Source of the DNA: Ruminococcus sp.
GTDB lineage: Bacteria; Bacillota; Clostridia; Oscillospirales; Acutalibacteraceae
Reading direction: 5' to 3'
Length of the DNA: 52,823 nucleotides
Assembly (NCBI GenBank): GCA_017473955.1
Contig: JAFUIK010000045.1
Span: 1 to 52,823, forward strand
Shown here: positions 27,036 to 36,717 of the stretch, piece after piece
Layout of the letters: every line of letters starts with the position of its first letter
Position numbering within the stretch: position 1 is the stretch's first letter
The notes under the pieces: model-generated
What the model saw: the letters and a program-made list of their open reading frames with translations, nothing else
What the model was told of the DNA's origin: nothing
Databases searched by the model: none
Position numbers and translations under genes: made by a program

Positions 27036-29132
27036 TTATTGAACTGAATATAGCATATCACCGTAGGAAGGATATGGCCAGTACTCGGATGACATATCGT
27101 TTTCCATTGTGTCGCCGACAACGCGGAGCTTATTCATTGCTGACAATACATAATCTCTGTAATACTCAGCAAGAGTGAGCGGATTGCTCTTGTAGTTTTT
27201 AGCGATAGCGAGTTTTTCCTCAAGCTCATCAGTAAGAACAGCAAATTTGCAAAGCAATTCGGACATTTCAGTAAGAAGTTTTTCTTCTGCTTCGGTTTTG
27301 ATAAGTGAAGACACAGCCTTTTTATTAATTATAGTTTGTGCCAACTCTCCCGTGAACTTAGATACAGCAGGGAAGATGTCTTTCTTTGCCATATTAATCA
27401 TAGTCTGGGCTTCAATCGCGATAACCTTAGAGTAGTTTTCAAGCAGAATTTCGTATCTTGCTCTTACTTCTTTCTCGCCGTATATGTGGTTTCTTTCAAA
27501 GAGCTCAATGTTCTTTTTATCAACAAAGTGCTTTAAAGCTTCAGGTGTGTTTCTTAGATTAAGAAGTCCTCTGCGTTTAGCTTCCTCGACCCACTCATCG
27601 GTGTAGCCGTCACCGTTGAAGATGATACGCTTGTGTTCTCTGAAAGTATGCTTGATAAGACGTCTGCAGGCTGATTCGAAGTTTTCTGCTTTTTCTAAAG
27701 TATCAGCAAACTGGGAAAGAACATCTGCAACAATTGTGTTGAGCATAATGTTCGGACAGGAAATGCTGATTGATGAACCTAAAGAACGGAACTCAAATTT
27801 GTTACCTGTGAATGCAAACGGCGAAGTGCGGTTGCGGTCAGAGTTATCCTTTTTGAAGTCAGGCATAGACTCAACGCCTGTTTCCATAAGCACTCGGCCG
27901 TGGGATTCGTATTCTTCGTTATTAATAATAGCGTCAACAACGGCTTCCAAATCGTCGCCCAAGTACATTGAAATAATAGCAGGCGGAGCTTCGCTTGAGC
28001 CCAAACGGTGGTCATTACCTGCAGTTGCAACAGAAATTCTGAGCAAATCCTGATGTTCGTCAACAGCCTTGATGACTGCCGCAAGGAAAAGTAAAAACTG
28101 TGTGTTTTCTTCAGGCTTTTTGCCGGGTTTTAAAAGGTTTTCGCCTGTGTTTGTTGAGAGTGACCAGTTGTTGTGCTTACCTGAACCATTGACATCAGCA
28201 AACGGCTTTTCGTGGAGTAAACAAGACATACCGTGCTTTCTGGCAATTGTCTTCATAGTTTCCATTGTAAGCTGGTTCTGGTCAGTTGCAATGTTTGTTG
28301 TAGTGAATACAGGAGCAAGCTCGTGCTGTGACGGAGCAACCTCGTTGTGCTTTGTTTTTGAGTAAATTCCAAGTCGCCAAAGCTGTTCGTCCAGTTCTTT
28401 CATAAAGAGAGAGACTCGGTTTTTGATAGCACCGAAATAGTGGTCCTCAAGCTCCTGACCTTTTGTTGCTCTTGCACCGAAAAGTGTGCGGCCTGTGTAT
28501 TTTAAGTCCTTACGCTTATCGTACATTTTGCGGTCAATAAGGAAGTATTCCTGTTCAGCACCAACATTTGCTGTAACTCGTGTTACATCGTCTTTGCCGA
28601 AAAGCTTTAAAATTCTCAGAGCCTCGTTGCTTACTCTGTCCATTGAACGCAATAGCGGAGTTTTCTTGTCGAGAACCTCGCCTGTGTATGACATAAACGC
28701 TGTTGGAATGTACAACGAGCTGTCCTTTACAAAAGCGTATGATGTAGGGTCCCACGCTGTGTAGCCTCTTGCTTCGAATGTTGCTCTTATTCCGCCGTTA
28801 GGGAAAGATGATGCGTCACTTTCGCCTTTTGCTAAAGCCTTGCCCGAAAATTCCATAATAACCTTGCCGTCTTTATCAGGAGTCAAAAAGCTATCGTGCT
28901 TTTCGGCTGTAATACCTGTCATTGGCTGGAACCAGTGGGTGTAATGTGTGCAACCTTTTTCGATTGCCCATTCTTTCATAGCTTCTGCAACGATGTTAGC
29001 AACGTTGATATCAAGTGACTCGCCATTTTGAATTGTTGCTTTTAAGGCTTCGTATGTGTCTTTTGGCAGACGCTCTTTCATAACCTGTTCGTTAAAAACG
29101 TCTATGCCGAAAATGCTCGGGACATCTATCAT
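27036..29132 (-). CDS. glnN: glutamine synthetase type III
   Basis: Assimilates ammonia into glutamine using ATP. At 698 aa it has type III size (types I and II are near 470 and 370). Diagnostic stretches are [52 protein letters not shown] and [18 protein letters not shown], which carry the metal- and glutamate-binding residues. GAGGAG lies just before the ATG. It is transcribed alone, with its own strong promoter, and complements gdhA at the other end of the window. Confidence 0.96.
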   Translation of the reverse strand: MIDVPSIFGIDVFNEQVMKERLPKDTYEALKATIQNGESLDINVANIVAEAMKEWAIEKGCTHYTHWFQPMTGITAEKHDSFLTPDKDGKVIMEFSGKALAKGESDASSFPNGGIRATFEARGYTAWDPTSYAFVKDSSLYIPTAFMSYTGEVLDKKTPLLRSMDRVSNEALRILKLFGKDDVTRVTANVGAEQEYFLIDRKMYDKRKDLKYTGRTLFGARATKGQELEDHYFGAIKNRVSLFMKELDEQLWRLGIYSKTKHNEVAPSQHELAPVFTTTNIATDQNQLTMETMKTIARKHGMSCLLHEKPFADVNGSGKHNNWSLSTNTGENLLKPGKKPEENTQFLLFLAAVIKAVDEHQDLLRISVATAGNDHRLGSSEAPPAIISMYLGDDLEAVVDAIINNEEYESHGRVLMETGVESMPDFKKDNSDRNRTSPFAFTGNKFEFRSLGSSISISCPNIMLNTIVADVLSQFADTLEKAENFESACRRLIKHTFREHKRIIFNGDGYTDEWVEEAKRRGLLNLRNTPEALKHFVDKKNIELFERNHIYGEKEVRARYEILLENYSKVIAIEAQTMINMAKKDIFPAVSKFTGELAQTIINKKAVSSLIKTEAEEKLLTEMSELLCKFAVLTDELEEKLAIAKNYKSNPLTLAEYYRDYVLSAMNKLRVVGDTMENDMSSEYWPYPSYGDMLYSVQ

Positions 29133-29177
29133 AGTGCTCTCCTCAAAATGTAAAATATTGTAGAAAAATATAGCAAA

Positions 29178-29206
29178 AGTATAGTCTTTGACACGGTTTT
29201 TGTCAA
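29178..29206 (-). promoter_or_regulatory. glnN promoter
   Basis: Minus-strand TTGACA (29206-29201), a 17-nt spacer and TATACT (29183-29178), about 45 nt before glnN. Confidence 0.7.
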
Positions 29207-29259
29207 GCAGTTAAAGAGTTAAAAACACCGTGCAAAATTGCCATCATAATGCAAATAGG

Positions 29260-29288
29260 TTGTAAAATAACACGCTGTATGTTATACT
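29260..29288 (+). promoter_or_regulatory. dapF promoter
   Basis: TTGTAA (29260-29265), a 17-nt spacer and TATACT (29283-29288), about 35 nt before dapF. Confidence 0.6.
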
Positions 29289-29322
29289 TTCCATATATTG
29301 TTATGCAGGAAAGGTGATACAA

Positions 29323-30168
29323 ATGTTGAAATTCACAAAAATGCACGGAATCGGTAATGATTACGTATATATAAACGCAATTGAACAAAAAATTGATGAC
29401 CCAAACGCACTGGCTAAAAAACTTTCTGACAGACGTTTTTCTATCGGCGGTGACGGAGTTATCCTCATTTGTCCTAGTGACATTGCAGATGCAAAAATGC
29501 GTATGTTCAACGCTGACGGCAGTGAAGGCAAAATGTGCGGTAACGGTGTAAGATGTGTCGGTAAGTATGTTTACGATAATTTGCTTGAAGACAAGTCAAA
29601 AGACACTGTTTCTATAGAAACCTTGAGCGGTATTAAAACTATGAAAATTACTGCAGTTGACGGCAAGGCTGAACTCTTGCAGGTTGATATGGGTAAGGCG
29701 GAGCTGAAAGCGGAGAATATTCCTGCAATTTTTGACGGATGTGAAACAGTTGTTGCAAAACCTCTTAGAGTTAATGGAGAGGAACATATCGTCACTTGTG
29801 TGTCAATGGGCAATCCGCATTGCGTTACCTTTGTGGATGATGTTGACTCTTTAGAGCTGGAAAAAATCGGCCCATATTTTGAAAAGCACCCTGCTTTTCC
29901 TGAACAGGTTAACACCGAATTTGTAAAGGTGATTGATGACCATACCTTGCAGATGCGTGTTTGGGAACGTGGTAGTGGCGAAACCTGGGCGTGCGGTACA
30001 GGTGCTTGTGCAACTGCTGTTGCTGCGGTTGAAAACGGCTACTGCAAAAAAGGCGAGGATATTACTGTTCATCTTCGCGGTGGCGATTTAGTCATTAACT
30101 ACACCGACGAACGTGTGCTTATGACAGGACCTGCGACTAAGGTTTTTGACGGCGAGATTGAAGTTTGA
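29323..30168 (+). CDS. dapF: diaminopimelate epimerase
   Basis: Interconverts LL- and meso-diaminopimelate for lysine and peptidoglycan synthesis. Both catalytic cysteines are present, in KMCGNGVRCVGKYV and in WACGTGACATAV. The N terminus KFTKMHGIGNDYVYI is also characteristic. I choose the ATG at 29323, with AAAGGTGAT upstream, rather than a GTG three codons earlier that lies inside that site. It has its own promoter and is followed by a repeat and a terminator. Confidence 0.95.
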   Translation: MLKFTKMHGIGNDYVYINAIEQKIDDPNALAKKLSDRRFSIGGDGVILICPSDIADAKMRMFNADGSEGKMCGNGVRCVGKYVYDNLLEDKSKDTVSIETLSGIKTMKITAVDGKAELLQVDMGKAELKAENIPAIFDGCETVVAKPLRVNGEEHIVTCVSMGNPHCVTFVDDVDSLELEKIGPYFEKHPAFPEQVNTEFVKVIDDHTLQMRVWERGSGETWACGTGACATAVAAVENGYCKKGEDITVHLRGGDLVINYTDERVLMTGPATKVFDGEIEV

Positions 30169-30204
30169 GTTTTGCCTGAGTGTGGCACAAATGTGTCACG
30201 TTCA

Positions 30205-30243
30205 TCAACGCTGTACAACAGGCGACCAATGGTCGCCCCCTAC
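30205..30243. repeat. GTAGGGG-type palindromic repeat
   Basis: ggcgacc-aat-ggtcgcc followed by cccctaca; on the minus strand this reads tgtagggg and then the hairpin. It shares the tgtagggg edge with the modules near 36.7-37.0 kb. Confidence 0.65.
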
Positions 30244-30257
30244 AATATACATTGTTA

Positions 30258-30286
30258 ATCCCCACCAAAAGAGGTGGGGATTTTTT
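30258..30286 (+). terminator. dapF terminator
   Basis: aatccccacc and ggtggggatt arms with an aaaaga loop, followed by TTTTTT. Confidence 0.88.
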
Positions 30287-30536
30287 GTGCACTAATACTT
30301 TTAGCTTCGTTAATACAAACAAATTAGGGGCTTAAAAAATGTATGCTATGTCACTATAATTGAAGCTTTTATATATGATAAAATTGAGTTAAGATAAGCG
30401 GATATTTAATATGAGTGATTTAATCAAAAATATATTAAAAATTTTTTCAAAAAGTTGAAACCAAAATCCGTTTTTGTGCGTTTTATTTATGAAGGGATAT
30501 TTTCCTAAATTAGCTTAAACTTTAGGAGGCGAAATT
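30287..30536. other. intergenic stretch before the dockerin gene
   Basis: AT-rich. Apart from TTTAGGAGG just before the next gene, and possible promoter sequences I cannot place confidently, I see nothing with a clear function. Confidence 0.3.
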
Positions 30537-31628
30537 ATGAAAAAGTTAGTTAGTGTTATTCTTATTGCAGTATTGATGATGACAGCGTTTGTGCTACCTG
30601 CAAATGCTAACATAATCGATTATTTTTATGGTGATGTCACCAAAGACGGTAAGGTTGATGTTATGGATGCAACCGTGATTTCACGTCATTGTGCAAGACT
30701 TATCACGCTCGAACACATCGAGTACGCACTCGCTGATTTTAACAACGATGATGCCGTTTCCGTGCTCGATGCTACGTATATTCAGATGTATTTAGCTAAG
30801 CTTATCAAGCATCCGAGATTTAATGAATGGCTTGAATATTATGTTGAGATTGAAGATATAGTTATTGAGTCCTATAAAGGCACTCCGTTGTTAGCTAATA
30901 AATCTATAGTATTTAAGGTTTTATTTGATGAAGAATATAATGTTTCTGACGACAAAGATGCTAAATATGATTATACTTTCAGGGGTATTACCGATGAGAC
31001 ATACTACAAAACATATCCACACGATATTAGTAGCTATCCTTCCATCTCCTGGTCGTTCCCAAGTGCCGGCATATATGAAATTACAGTGAAGGTGTACAAC
31101 GGATATTGGTTAGGTTCTTATACATACACAAAACGCTTTGAGGTTTTGCCTGAGTATGAGTTTGATGGTATGCGTTTTGTTGATTACAGTCATTTGGGCA
31201 ACTACTGGATGGATTATCCGCAACCGCCTGAAGGCACAACAGATATAGAATATCAATCTGTTGTTGATTGCAAATATATGGATTTAAAGGGCGGTTATGG
31301 TTGGAGCAGTAAAAGCGAGCGTTTTGTTGCGTTGATACACACAAAAGAGGAATACGATAATCTCTTTGAGATTGATAATACAGAATTTGACGATGAATTC
31401 TTCGAAGAAAAGAGCCTTGTTGTGGCTGTTTCTCCGGGATATGAGTGGCATGATTATTCGCCGATAATGGGTCTAAAAACTAAAGATGATGTTCTATATG
31501 TAGATGTTGCATACCTCAACAATAGCCCATATGAAGGTGTGGAGCTTCCTGCAGCTCCTACATGGTACTCTTATGTATCTGTTGATAAAGCAGATGTAGA
31601 ACATATCGCGTCTGTGCAAAGAGTATGA
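30537..31628 (+). CDS. secreted protein with N-terminal type I dockerin
   Basis: 363 aa. A signal peptide (residues 1-24, ending LPANA) is followed at once by a dockerin: two calcium-binding repeats, DVTKDGKVDVMDATVISRHC near 33 and DFNNDDAVSVLDATYIQMYL near 67. The remaining 260 residues are a beta-rich module I do not recognise, possibly with an Ig- or PKD-like part around SFPSAGIYEITVKVYNG. A dockerin binds a cohesin on a scaffold or the cell surface. No catalytic motif is seen, and no cohesin is encoded in the window. AGGAGG precedes the ATG. Confidence 0.8.
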   Translation: MKKLVSVILIAVLMMTAFVLPANANIIDYFYGDVTKDGKVDVMDATVISRHCARLITLEHIEYALADFNNDDAVSVLDATYIQMYLAKLIKHPRFNEWLEYYVEIEDIVIESYKGTPLLANKSIVFKVLFDEEYNVSDDKDAKYDYTFRGITDETYYKTYPHDISSYPSISWSFPSAGIYEITVKVYNGYWLGSYTYTKRFEVLPEYEFDGMRFVDYSHLGNYWMDYPQPPEGTTDIEYQSVVDCKYMDLKGGYGWSSKSERFVALIHTKEEYDNLFEIDNTEFDDEFFEEKSLVVAVSPGYEWHDYSPIMGLKTKDDVLYVDVAYLNNSPYEGVELPAAPTWYSYVSVDKADVEHIASVQRV

Positions 31629-31652
31629 TATAATATTTCATAACATAACAAA

Positions 31653-31681
31653 AACCCGACAAGGTTAAGCCTTGTCGGGTA
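31653..31681. terminator. bidirectional terminator between the dockerin gene and glyQS
   Basis: acccgacaagg and ccttgtcgggt form an 11-bp stem with an A run before it and a T-rich end after. Confidence 0.85.
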
Positions 31682-31700
31682 TCTTTATGTTCTTATAAAA

Positions 31701-33083
31701 TTAAAACTTAACTTTCTCTGCGATATATGCTTTGAGCTCGTCAATCTTAATTCTTACCTGCTCCATTGTATCTCTGTCACGAACTGTTACACAGCCGTCT
31801 TCGAGTGACTCAAAGTCGTATGTGATACAAAGTGGTGTGCCGATTTCGTCCTGACGACGGTAACGCTTACCGATAGAGCCTGCATCATCATACTCAACCA
31901 TAAAGTCTTTTGAAAGCTCATCAAAGAGTGCTTCAGCTTGCTCGCCTAATTTCTTAGAGAGTGGGAGAACTGCTGCTTTGAATGGTGCTAAGAACGGATG
32001 GAGTCTTAAAACTGTACGAACATCGTTTTTCTCAGCGTCTACAACCTCTTCGTCGTAACCTTCAGTTAAGATTGAAAGGAAAAGCCTTTCAACACCTAAG
32101 GATGGCTCGATAACATAAGGAATGTATCTTGAGTTGTCAGTTGAGTCAAAGTACTCTAAACTCTTGCCGGATGTATTCTGATGCTGAGTTAAGTCGTAAT
32201 CAGTTCTGTCAGCAATACCCCAAAGCTCGCCCCAACCGAATGGGAAGAGGTACTCAAAGTCAGTTGTAGCCTTTGAATAGAAGCAAAGCTCCTCAGGGTC
32301 GTGGTCACGAAGACGTAAGTTTTCCTCTTTCATACCAAGGGAGTACAGCCAGTCACGGCAGTAAGCTCTCCAGTAGTCAAACCACTCTAAGTCTGTACCA
32401 GGCTTGCAGAAGAACTCAAGCTCCATCTGCTCAAATTCACGAACACGGAAGATAAAGTTACCCGGTGTGATTTCGTTTCTGAAAGATTTACCAATCTGTG
32501 CAACACCGAAAGGAACCTTCTTACGAGTTGTACGCTGAATGTTAGCAAAGTTTACGAAAATACCCTGTGCTGTTTCAGGACGAAGGTAAAGCTCAGCCTT
32601 TGAGTCCTCGGTAACACCCTGAAATGTTTTGAACATAAGGTTAAACTGTCTGATATCAGTGAAGTTCTGCTTACCGCAGTTTGGACAAGGAATGTTCTTC
32701 TCCTTGATGTACTCTGTCATCTGCTCATTGGTCCAACCTGCAACGTTTGTGCCGTCGAAATCCTCAATAAGGTTATCAGCTCTATGACGAGTTTTACAAT
32801 CTTTACAGTCCATAAGTGGGTCAGAAAAGCCACCTAAGTGACCTGATGCAACCCAAGTCTGCGGATTCATAAGAATAGCGGAGTCAAGACCTACGTTATA
32901 CTTGTTCTCCTGAACGAATTTTTTGAGCCAAGCCTTTTTGATGTTATTTTTGAGCTCCATACCAAGTGGGCCGTAATCCCAAGTGTTAGCCAGACCGCCG
33001 TAGATTTCAGAGCCCGGATAAACAAAGCCTCTGCCTTTGCACAAAGCAACGATTTTTTCCATTGACTTGTCAGTGTTTTTCAC
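31701..33083 (-). CDS. glyQS: glycyl-tRNA synthetase, single-chain dimeric type
   Basis: Charges tRNA-Gly. It is the eukaryote/archaea-like alpha2 form of class II, 460 aa, not the alpha-beta GlyQ plus GlyS form. Class II motif 2 is visible in FRNEITPG and REFEQME, with motif 3 in [14 protein letters not shown]. The opening reads [20 protein letters not shown], and the C-terminal anticodon domain is present. The GTG at 33083 is preferred, because GGAGGGG is 5 nt upstream. No T-box leader was seen before it. Confidence 0.95.
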   Translation of the reverse strand: MKNTDKSMEKIVALCKGRGFVYPGSEIYGGLANTWDYGPLGMELKNNIKKAWLKKFVQENKYNVGLDSAILMNPQTWVASGHLGGFSDPLMDCKDCKTRHRADNLIEDFDGTNVAGWTNEQMTEYIKEKNIPCPNCGKQNFTDIRQFNLMFKTFQGVTEDSKAELYLRPETAQGIFVNFANIQRTTRKKVPFGVAQIGKSFRNEITPGNFIFRVREFEQMELEFFCKPGTDLEWFDYWRAYCRDWLYSLGMKEENLRLRDHDPEELCFYSKATTDFEYLFPFGWGELWGIADRTDYDLTQHQNTSGKSLEYFDSTDNSRYIPYVIEPSLGVERLFLSILTEGYDEEVVDAEKNDVRTVLRLHPFLAPFKAAVLPLSKKLGEQAEALFDELSKDFMVEYDDAGSIGKRYRRQDEIGTPLCITYDFESLEDGCVTVRDRDTMEQVRIKIDELKAYIAEKVKF

Positions 33084-33174
33084 GAATACCCCTCCATTAT
33101 AGTTTTTATACATCTTATATAGTACAATTTTAGGGTGGTATTGTCAAGAAGATAAGTGATTTTACGTTTGTTTG

Positions 33175-33203
33175 TTGACATTGTTTATGCAAGGTGATAT
33201 TCT
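33175..33203 (+). promoter_or_regulatory. pyrR promoter
   Basis: TTGACA (33175-33180), a 17-nt spacer and TATTCT (33198-33203), giving a leader of about 115 nt. Confidence 0.65.
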
Positions 33204-33239
33204 AAAATCAAGATATCTTTAATTCGGTACTGTGATGCC

Positions 33240-33313
33240 GACAAGGTTTCGATGTTGTACGTTTACTTTGCCTGCCTTGTTTGCATTTTGCGACAAGGCA
33301 ATTTTTGTTTTTT
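33240..33313 (+). promoter_or_regulatory. pyrR leader attenuator
   Basis: gccttgt (33274-33280) pairs with acaaggc (33293-33299) and is followed by aatttttgtttttt: an intrinsic terminator 10 nt before the pyrR ribosome site. The same gacaagg lies at 33240-33246 and can pair with ccttgt (33275-33280) instead, forming an antiterminator. The classic PyrR-binding loop is not obvious, so PyrR autoregulation is an inference. Confidence 0.65.
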
Positions 33314-33323
33314 GAGGTTTTCT

Positions 33324-33860
33324 ATGGAGTTAAAAGCACAACTGTTAAATGAATGTGATATAAACCGCGTATTAAAGAGAATTTCTCACCAGATTATTGA
33401 AAAAAACCGAGGTACAAAGAATTTGTGTCTGATTGGTATCAAATCGCGTGGTGTGCCTCTTGCTAAAAGACTTAAAGATAATATCTTTGAAATTGACGGC
33501 AATGAGGTTGAAGTAGGCGAGCTTGATATCACTCACTATCGTGATGACAGAAAAAAGAACGAGGACAGTGCGGTGCTTACTGACACAAGGGTTGATTTTG
33601 ATATAACGGGCAAAACGGTGGTGCTCGTTGATGACGTTATTTTTACAGGACGAACAGCCCGTGCGGCACTTGACGCTGTACTAGACTTGGGCAGACCGTC
33701 TAAAATCCAGCTTTGTGTGCTTATAGACAGAGGACACTCTGAATTGCCGATTAAAGCGAATTTTGTTGGTAAGAACATCCCCACTTCGCTTGATGAAGAA
33801 GTTGCAGTAAGACTTTCTGAATATGACGGAGAAAACTCTGTTGCGATTTATATGAAGTGA
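33324..33860 (+). CDS. pyrR: PyrR, pyrimidine regulatory protein / uracil phosphoribosyltransferase
   Basis: RNA-binding attenuator of pyrimidine genes, usually also with uracil phosphoribosyltransferase activity. The 178-aa protein has the PRPP-binding loop VVLVDDVIFTGRTARAALDA and the family segments LIGIKSRGVPLAKRL and ITHYRDD. The ATG at 33324 has GAGG 6 nt upstream. An attenuator precedes it. It is not followed by pyr biosynthesis genes but by a dockerin protease whose start is 17 nt downstream. Confidence 0.93.
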   Translation: MELKAQLLNECDINRVLKRISHQIIEKNRGTKNLCLIGIKSRGVPLAKRLKDNIFEIDGNEVEVGELDITHYRDDRKKNEDSAVLTDTRVDFDITGKTVVLVDDVIFTGRTARAALDAVLDLGRPSKIQLCVLIDRGHSELPIKANFVGKNIPTSLDEEVAVRLSEYDGENSVAIYMK

Positions 33861-33877
33861 TTTGCCGAGGAGTTTTT

Positions 33878-35443
33878 ATGAAAAGATTTTTACATAAGGT
33901 TTTATCAATAATGCTGACAGTTGTTGTGGTGGTGTCGATGGCTGTTTTTACAACGCCTGTAGCATATGCAGATACAACCTCTTTGCCTGATTTTGTTGAC
34001 AACAGCGAGTCGCCGTACTTTCCTGCTATTGAAAATCAGGGGTCTTTGGGAGCGTGTGTTTATTGGGCAGAAACTTATTACCAGTTTACTTATACGATGA
34101 ATAAAGCCATGCAAGTTGTGACCACCCCTGAAAATACGTTTTCACCGAGCTGGACGTTTAATTTCGGTAACGGTGGTAAGAACGGCGGTGGTTGGGATAT
34201 AGACGGATTTACGCTTATGCAAGAACTCGGAAACGTTCCGTTGTCAACTGTTCCTTATACGGTGGATGATTATTTAAGCTGGCATCCTCAGGAAAGCATA
34301 TGGCGTGAAGCTCTTAACTACAGAGTGAAAAGTTATGAGTATTTTGATGATGTAGGTGACAAAATCGAAACGCAGATAACGTCTGTTGATGATTCTGACC
34401 TCACAAAAATCAAGACCTGTCTTGCGAACGGTGAGGTGTTGTCTTTTACTACAAGCTTGGATGCTGTAACCGTAATAAGACTTAAAGAACACTCACAGGT
34501 TTTGGAAAACTCAAAGTATGTTAACGAGTACGTTATTAAAGACAGAATAGGCGGCGGTGAGGCTCACCGAATGACTATTGTCGGCTACAATGACAAAATT
34601 TGGAGCGATTTAAACGATAACGGACAGGTTGACTCAGGCGAGATGGGAGCGTTCAAGGTTGCAAACTCTTGGGGCACTGAACGTCATAATAAGGGCTTTT
34701 ACTGGTTTTCGTATGACTCTTTAAATAGATACACAAGTGTGGCTGGCTCAAGCAGTACCGACAGGTACAGTGCAGTTTGGGATGTTGCGAGAATTGAAGT
34801 AAGACCATACGGAGAGGGCAGTGATTTGTACATTAGATACACACTCAACACCTGCGACAGGGGTCAGAGCAAGATGTATATCACCGCAACTAAGGGCGAC
34901 GAAAGCTACACCTATGAAGTAGGGCCTAAGAGAAAGTTCGGCATGAACGGCTCAAATTTTTCTTATGACGGAACAACCAATTCGAACCACGGAACAATGC
35001 TCTATGCTCTTGATAATGTTGTGCCTGATGTTACTCCCGACAATGTTCACGAGTATAAATGGAGCATAAAGTTTGAGGATACAAATGCCGATTCCAAGGT
35101 GTTTACCGTTAAAAATTGTGAGATTGTTGATGAGAAGAATAACAGGGTTATCAAACCTGCTAACGTTTTTCCGTTCTCTCTTGACGGCTCATCAAAAACT
35201 GTTTTGTACCCTGAAATAGAAGAAATAAAGGGTATAATAGGTGACAGTGACGGCGACACAAGGGTCACTATTGTTGATGCAACTACAATCCAGAAATATC
35301 TTGCAAAAATAATCACTCAAAATGAATTTGAATACGCACTTGCTGATTGTGACAAGGATGGACTTGTTACTATTTCTGATGCGACTTTAATCCAGCGATA
35401 TTTAGCTCATATTGAAGACGACAATTCCTTTGTCGGTAAATAG
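33878..35443 (+). CDS. secreted papain-like cysteine protease with C-terminal dockerin
   Basis: 521 aa. A signal peptide spans about residues 1-31. The peptidase C1 domain has the nucleophile in ENQGSLGACVYWAETYYQF, the histidine in GEAHRMTIVGYND and the asparagine in FKVANSWGTERH. Between these last two is a short calcium-loop-like insert (DLNDNGQVDSGEMG). The C terminus is a type I dockerin (DSDGDTRVTIVDATTIQKYL, DCDKDGLVTISDATLIQRYL). It is secreted and presumably docked to a cohesin scaffold. GAGGAG precedes the ATG. It lies right behind pyrR and may share its transcript. Confidence 0.88.
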   Translation: MKRFLHKVLSIMLTVVVVVSMAVFTTPVAYADTTSLPDFVDNSESPYFPAIENQGSLGACVYWAETYYQFTYTMNKAMQVVTTPENTFSPSWTFNFGNGGKNGGGWDIDGFTLMQELGNVPLSTVPYTVDDYLSWHPQESIWREALNYRVKSYEYFDDVGDKIETQITSVDDSDLTKIKTCLANGEVLSFTTSLDAVTVIRLKEHSQVLENSKYVNEYVIKDRIGGGEAHRMTIVGYNDKIWSDLNDNGQVDSGEMGAFKVANSWGTERHNKGFYWFSYDSLNRYTSVAGSSSTDRYSAVWDVARIEVRPYGEGSDLYIRYTLNTCDRGQSKMYITATKGDESYTYEVGPKRKFGMNGSNFSYDGTTNSNHGTMLYALDNVVPDVTPDNVHEYKWSIKFEDTNADSKVFTVKNCEIVDEKNNRVIKPANVFPFSLDGSSKTVLYPEIEEIKGIIGDSDGDTRVTIVDATTIQKYLAKIITQNEFEYALADCDKDGLVTISDATLIQRYLAHIEDDNSFVGK

Positions 35444-35459
35444 CTTCATAGCAAAAGTT

Positions 35460-35489
35460 AACGCACTCTCATAAAGGGAGTGCGTTTTT
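35460..35489. terminator. terminator between the protease and anti-sigma genes
   Basis: acgcactc and gagtgcgt arms followed by TTTTTT, between convergent genes. Confidence 0.85.
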
Positions 35490-35492
35490 TCG

Positions 35493-36104
35493 TTATTTTG
35501 TGAATTTTAATTCCCAGTTTCCGCTTATTATAAGAGGCTGGTCGGCTTTTTTCTCGCTGACGAACTCATTTACAAGCAGGGTGTAGTTACCGCTTTTGAG
35601 CTCATTTATTGGTATAGTTAGCTGTGCCTTGCCGTCTAAAACCTCGGATAGCTCGCTTGACTTTTTCTTTACAACAGCTATGTTGTTTGAGTCGATTATG
35701 CTGTAGCTGTTGATGCCAAGCATCTCACTGCAATTATATGGGGGTTGTTCATTGTTAAGAAAGGTGACTTCTACTGTCAGAACATCTGTGATTTTAGTTA
35801 TATCAATTTCTATTTCATCAGTAGCTTGATCGTAGGCTGTGCCTGTGATAGCTCCACCTAAGTTTTTTATGTCTTTGAAATATCCCTGCAATTTTCCTGT
35901 TGATGCCAAAGCGACGGTTGATGCTACGCAAATGCATAACACCAGTGCGGCTATTGCTACAATCGGCTTTTTGTAAAATAATGTTTTGTTGGTTTTCATA
36001 TTAGCTTTCTCCGTTTCATTGTAACAGTTTTTTATAATACGTTGTTTCATATCTGGCGGCATTTTTATGTTGCCGATACTGTGTTTTAAGTCATTTGTTT
36101 TCAT
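35493..36104 (-). CDS. membrane-anchored partner of an ECF sigma factor (probable anti-sigma)
   Basis: 203 aa with a cytoplasmic N terminus (about 45 residues), one membrane span (KPIVAIAALVLCICVASTVA) and an outer domain of about 130 residues with no recognised motif. Its ATG overlaps the stop of the ECF sigma gene as TGATG, so the two are translationally coupled. That arrangement is typical of sigma/anti-sigma pairs and is the main basis for the call. Confidence 0.65.
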   Translation of the reverse strand: MKTNDLKHSIGNIKMPPDMKQRIIKNCYNETEKANMKTNKTLFYKKPIVAIAALVLCICVASTVALASTGKLQGYFKDIKNLGGAITGTAYDQATDEIEIDITKITDVLTVEVTFLNNEQPPYNCSEMLGINSYSIIDSNNIAVVKKKSSELSEVLDGKAQLTIPINELKSGNYTLLVNEFVSEKKADQPLIISGNWELKFTK

Positions 36105-36592
36105 CACATAAGCTCCTTTCTGTACGTTTCTTTTAGCAGGCTACGCCCTTTTTGCAGACGCATTTTAACAGCAGAGGTTGTTCTGTTAATTATGCGTGCA
36201 ATTTCCTTTGTGCTGTAGCCTTCAATGTAGTGTAAAATAAGTACCGTTTTAAATTTTTCAGGCAGTGTCATAAGTGCTTCCATAATGTCACTGTTAGTTG
36301 AGTCAGCAGTGAATTCATTAACATCATCAATGTTTATCTGCGGTTGATGATTTTTGGCTCTTATGATGTCTTTGCATTTATTAGTTGCAACAGTAATCAG
36401 CCACGCTTTTTCGTGTTCATCACTTTTGAATTCTGGGGCTTTTTTTAAGTATTTTATAAAGGTTTCCTGTACTGCGTCCTCGGCATCGTGAGAATTTCCG
36501 AGCGTAATCAGACACAATCGAAAAAGCATATCGCCTTGGGTATTTATAATATTTTCAATACGTTCAGCCGTACGCACCGATGTATTGTCCAT
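36104..36592 (-). CDS. ECF-type RNA polymerase sigma factor
   Basis: 162-aa ECF sigma. Region 2 shows MLFRLCLITLGNSHDAEDAV and KAWLITVATNKCKDIIRAKN; region 4 shows LPEKFKTVLILHYIEGYSTK and the HTH IINRTTSAVKMRLQKGRSLL. The ATG at 36592 has a strong AAAGGAGGT upstream. It forms an operon with the membrane partner that follows. It is distinct in sequence from the other ECF factor in the window. Confidence 0.9.
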   Translation of the reverse strand: MDNTSVRTAERIENIINTQGDMLFRLCLITLGNSHDAEDAVQETFIKYLKKAPEFKSDEHEKAWLITVATNKCKDIIRAKNHQPQINIDDVNEFTADSTNSDIMEALMTLPEKFKTVLILHYIEGYSTKEIARIINRTTSAVKMRLQKGRSLLKETYRKELM

Positions 36593-36717
36593 CCGATTAC
36601 CTCCTTTCACTGATAACACGATTGAAAATGCTGTTTGGTCAATTTTAAGTTAAAATTCTTGCAGAATACTTTTTATGTTATAAGGTGTAGTTTCACTAAA
36701 GTGTGATGTTACGTTAT

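Noticed and set aside
30411-30458. 15-codon amphipathic mini-ORF (MSDLIKNILKIFSKS) that looks like a small modulin peptide
   Set aside because: No ribosome site, AT-rich background where such frames arise by chance, and no neighbouring export gene.
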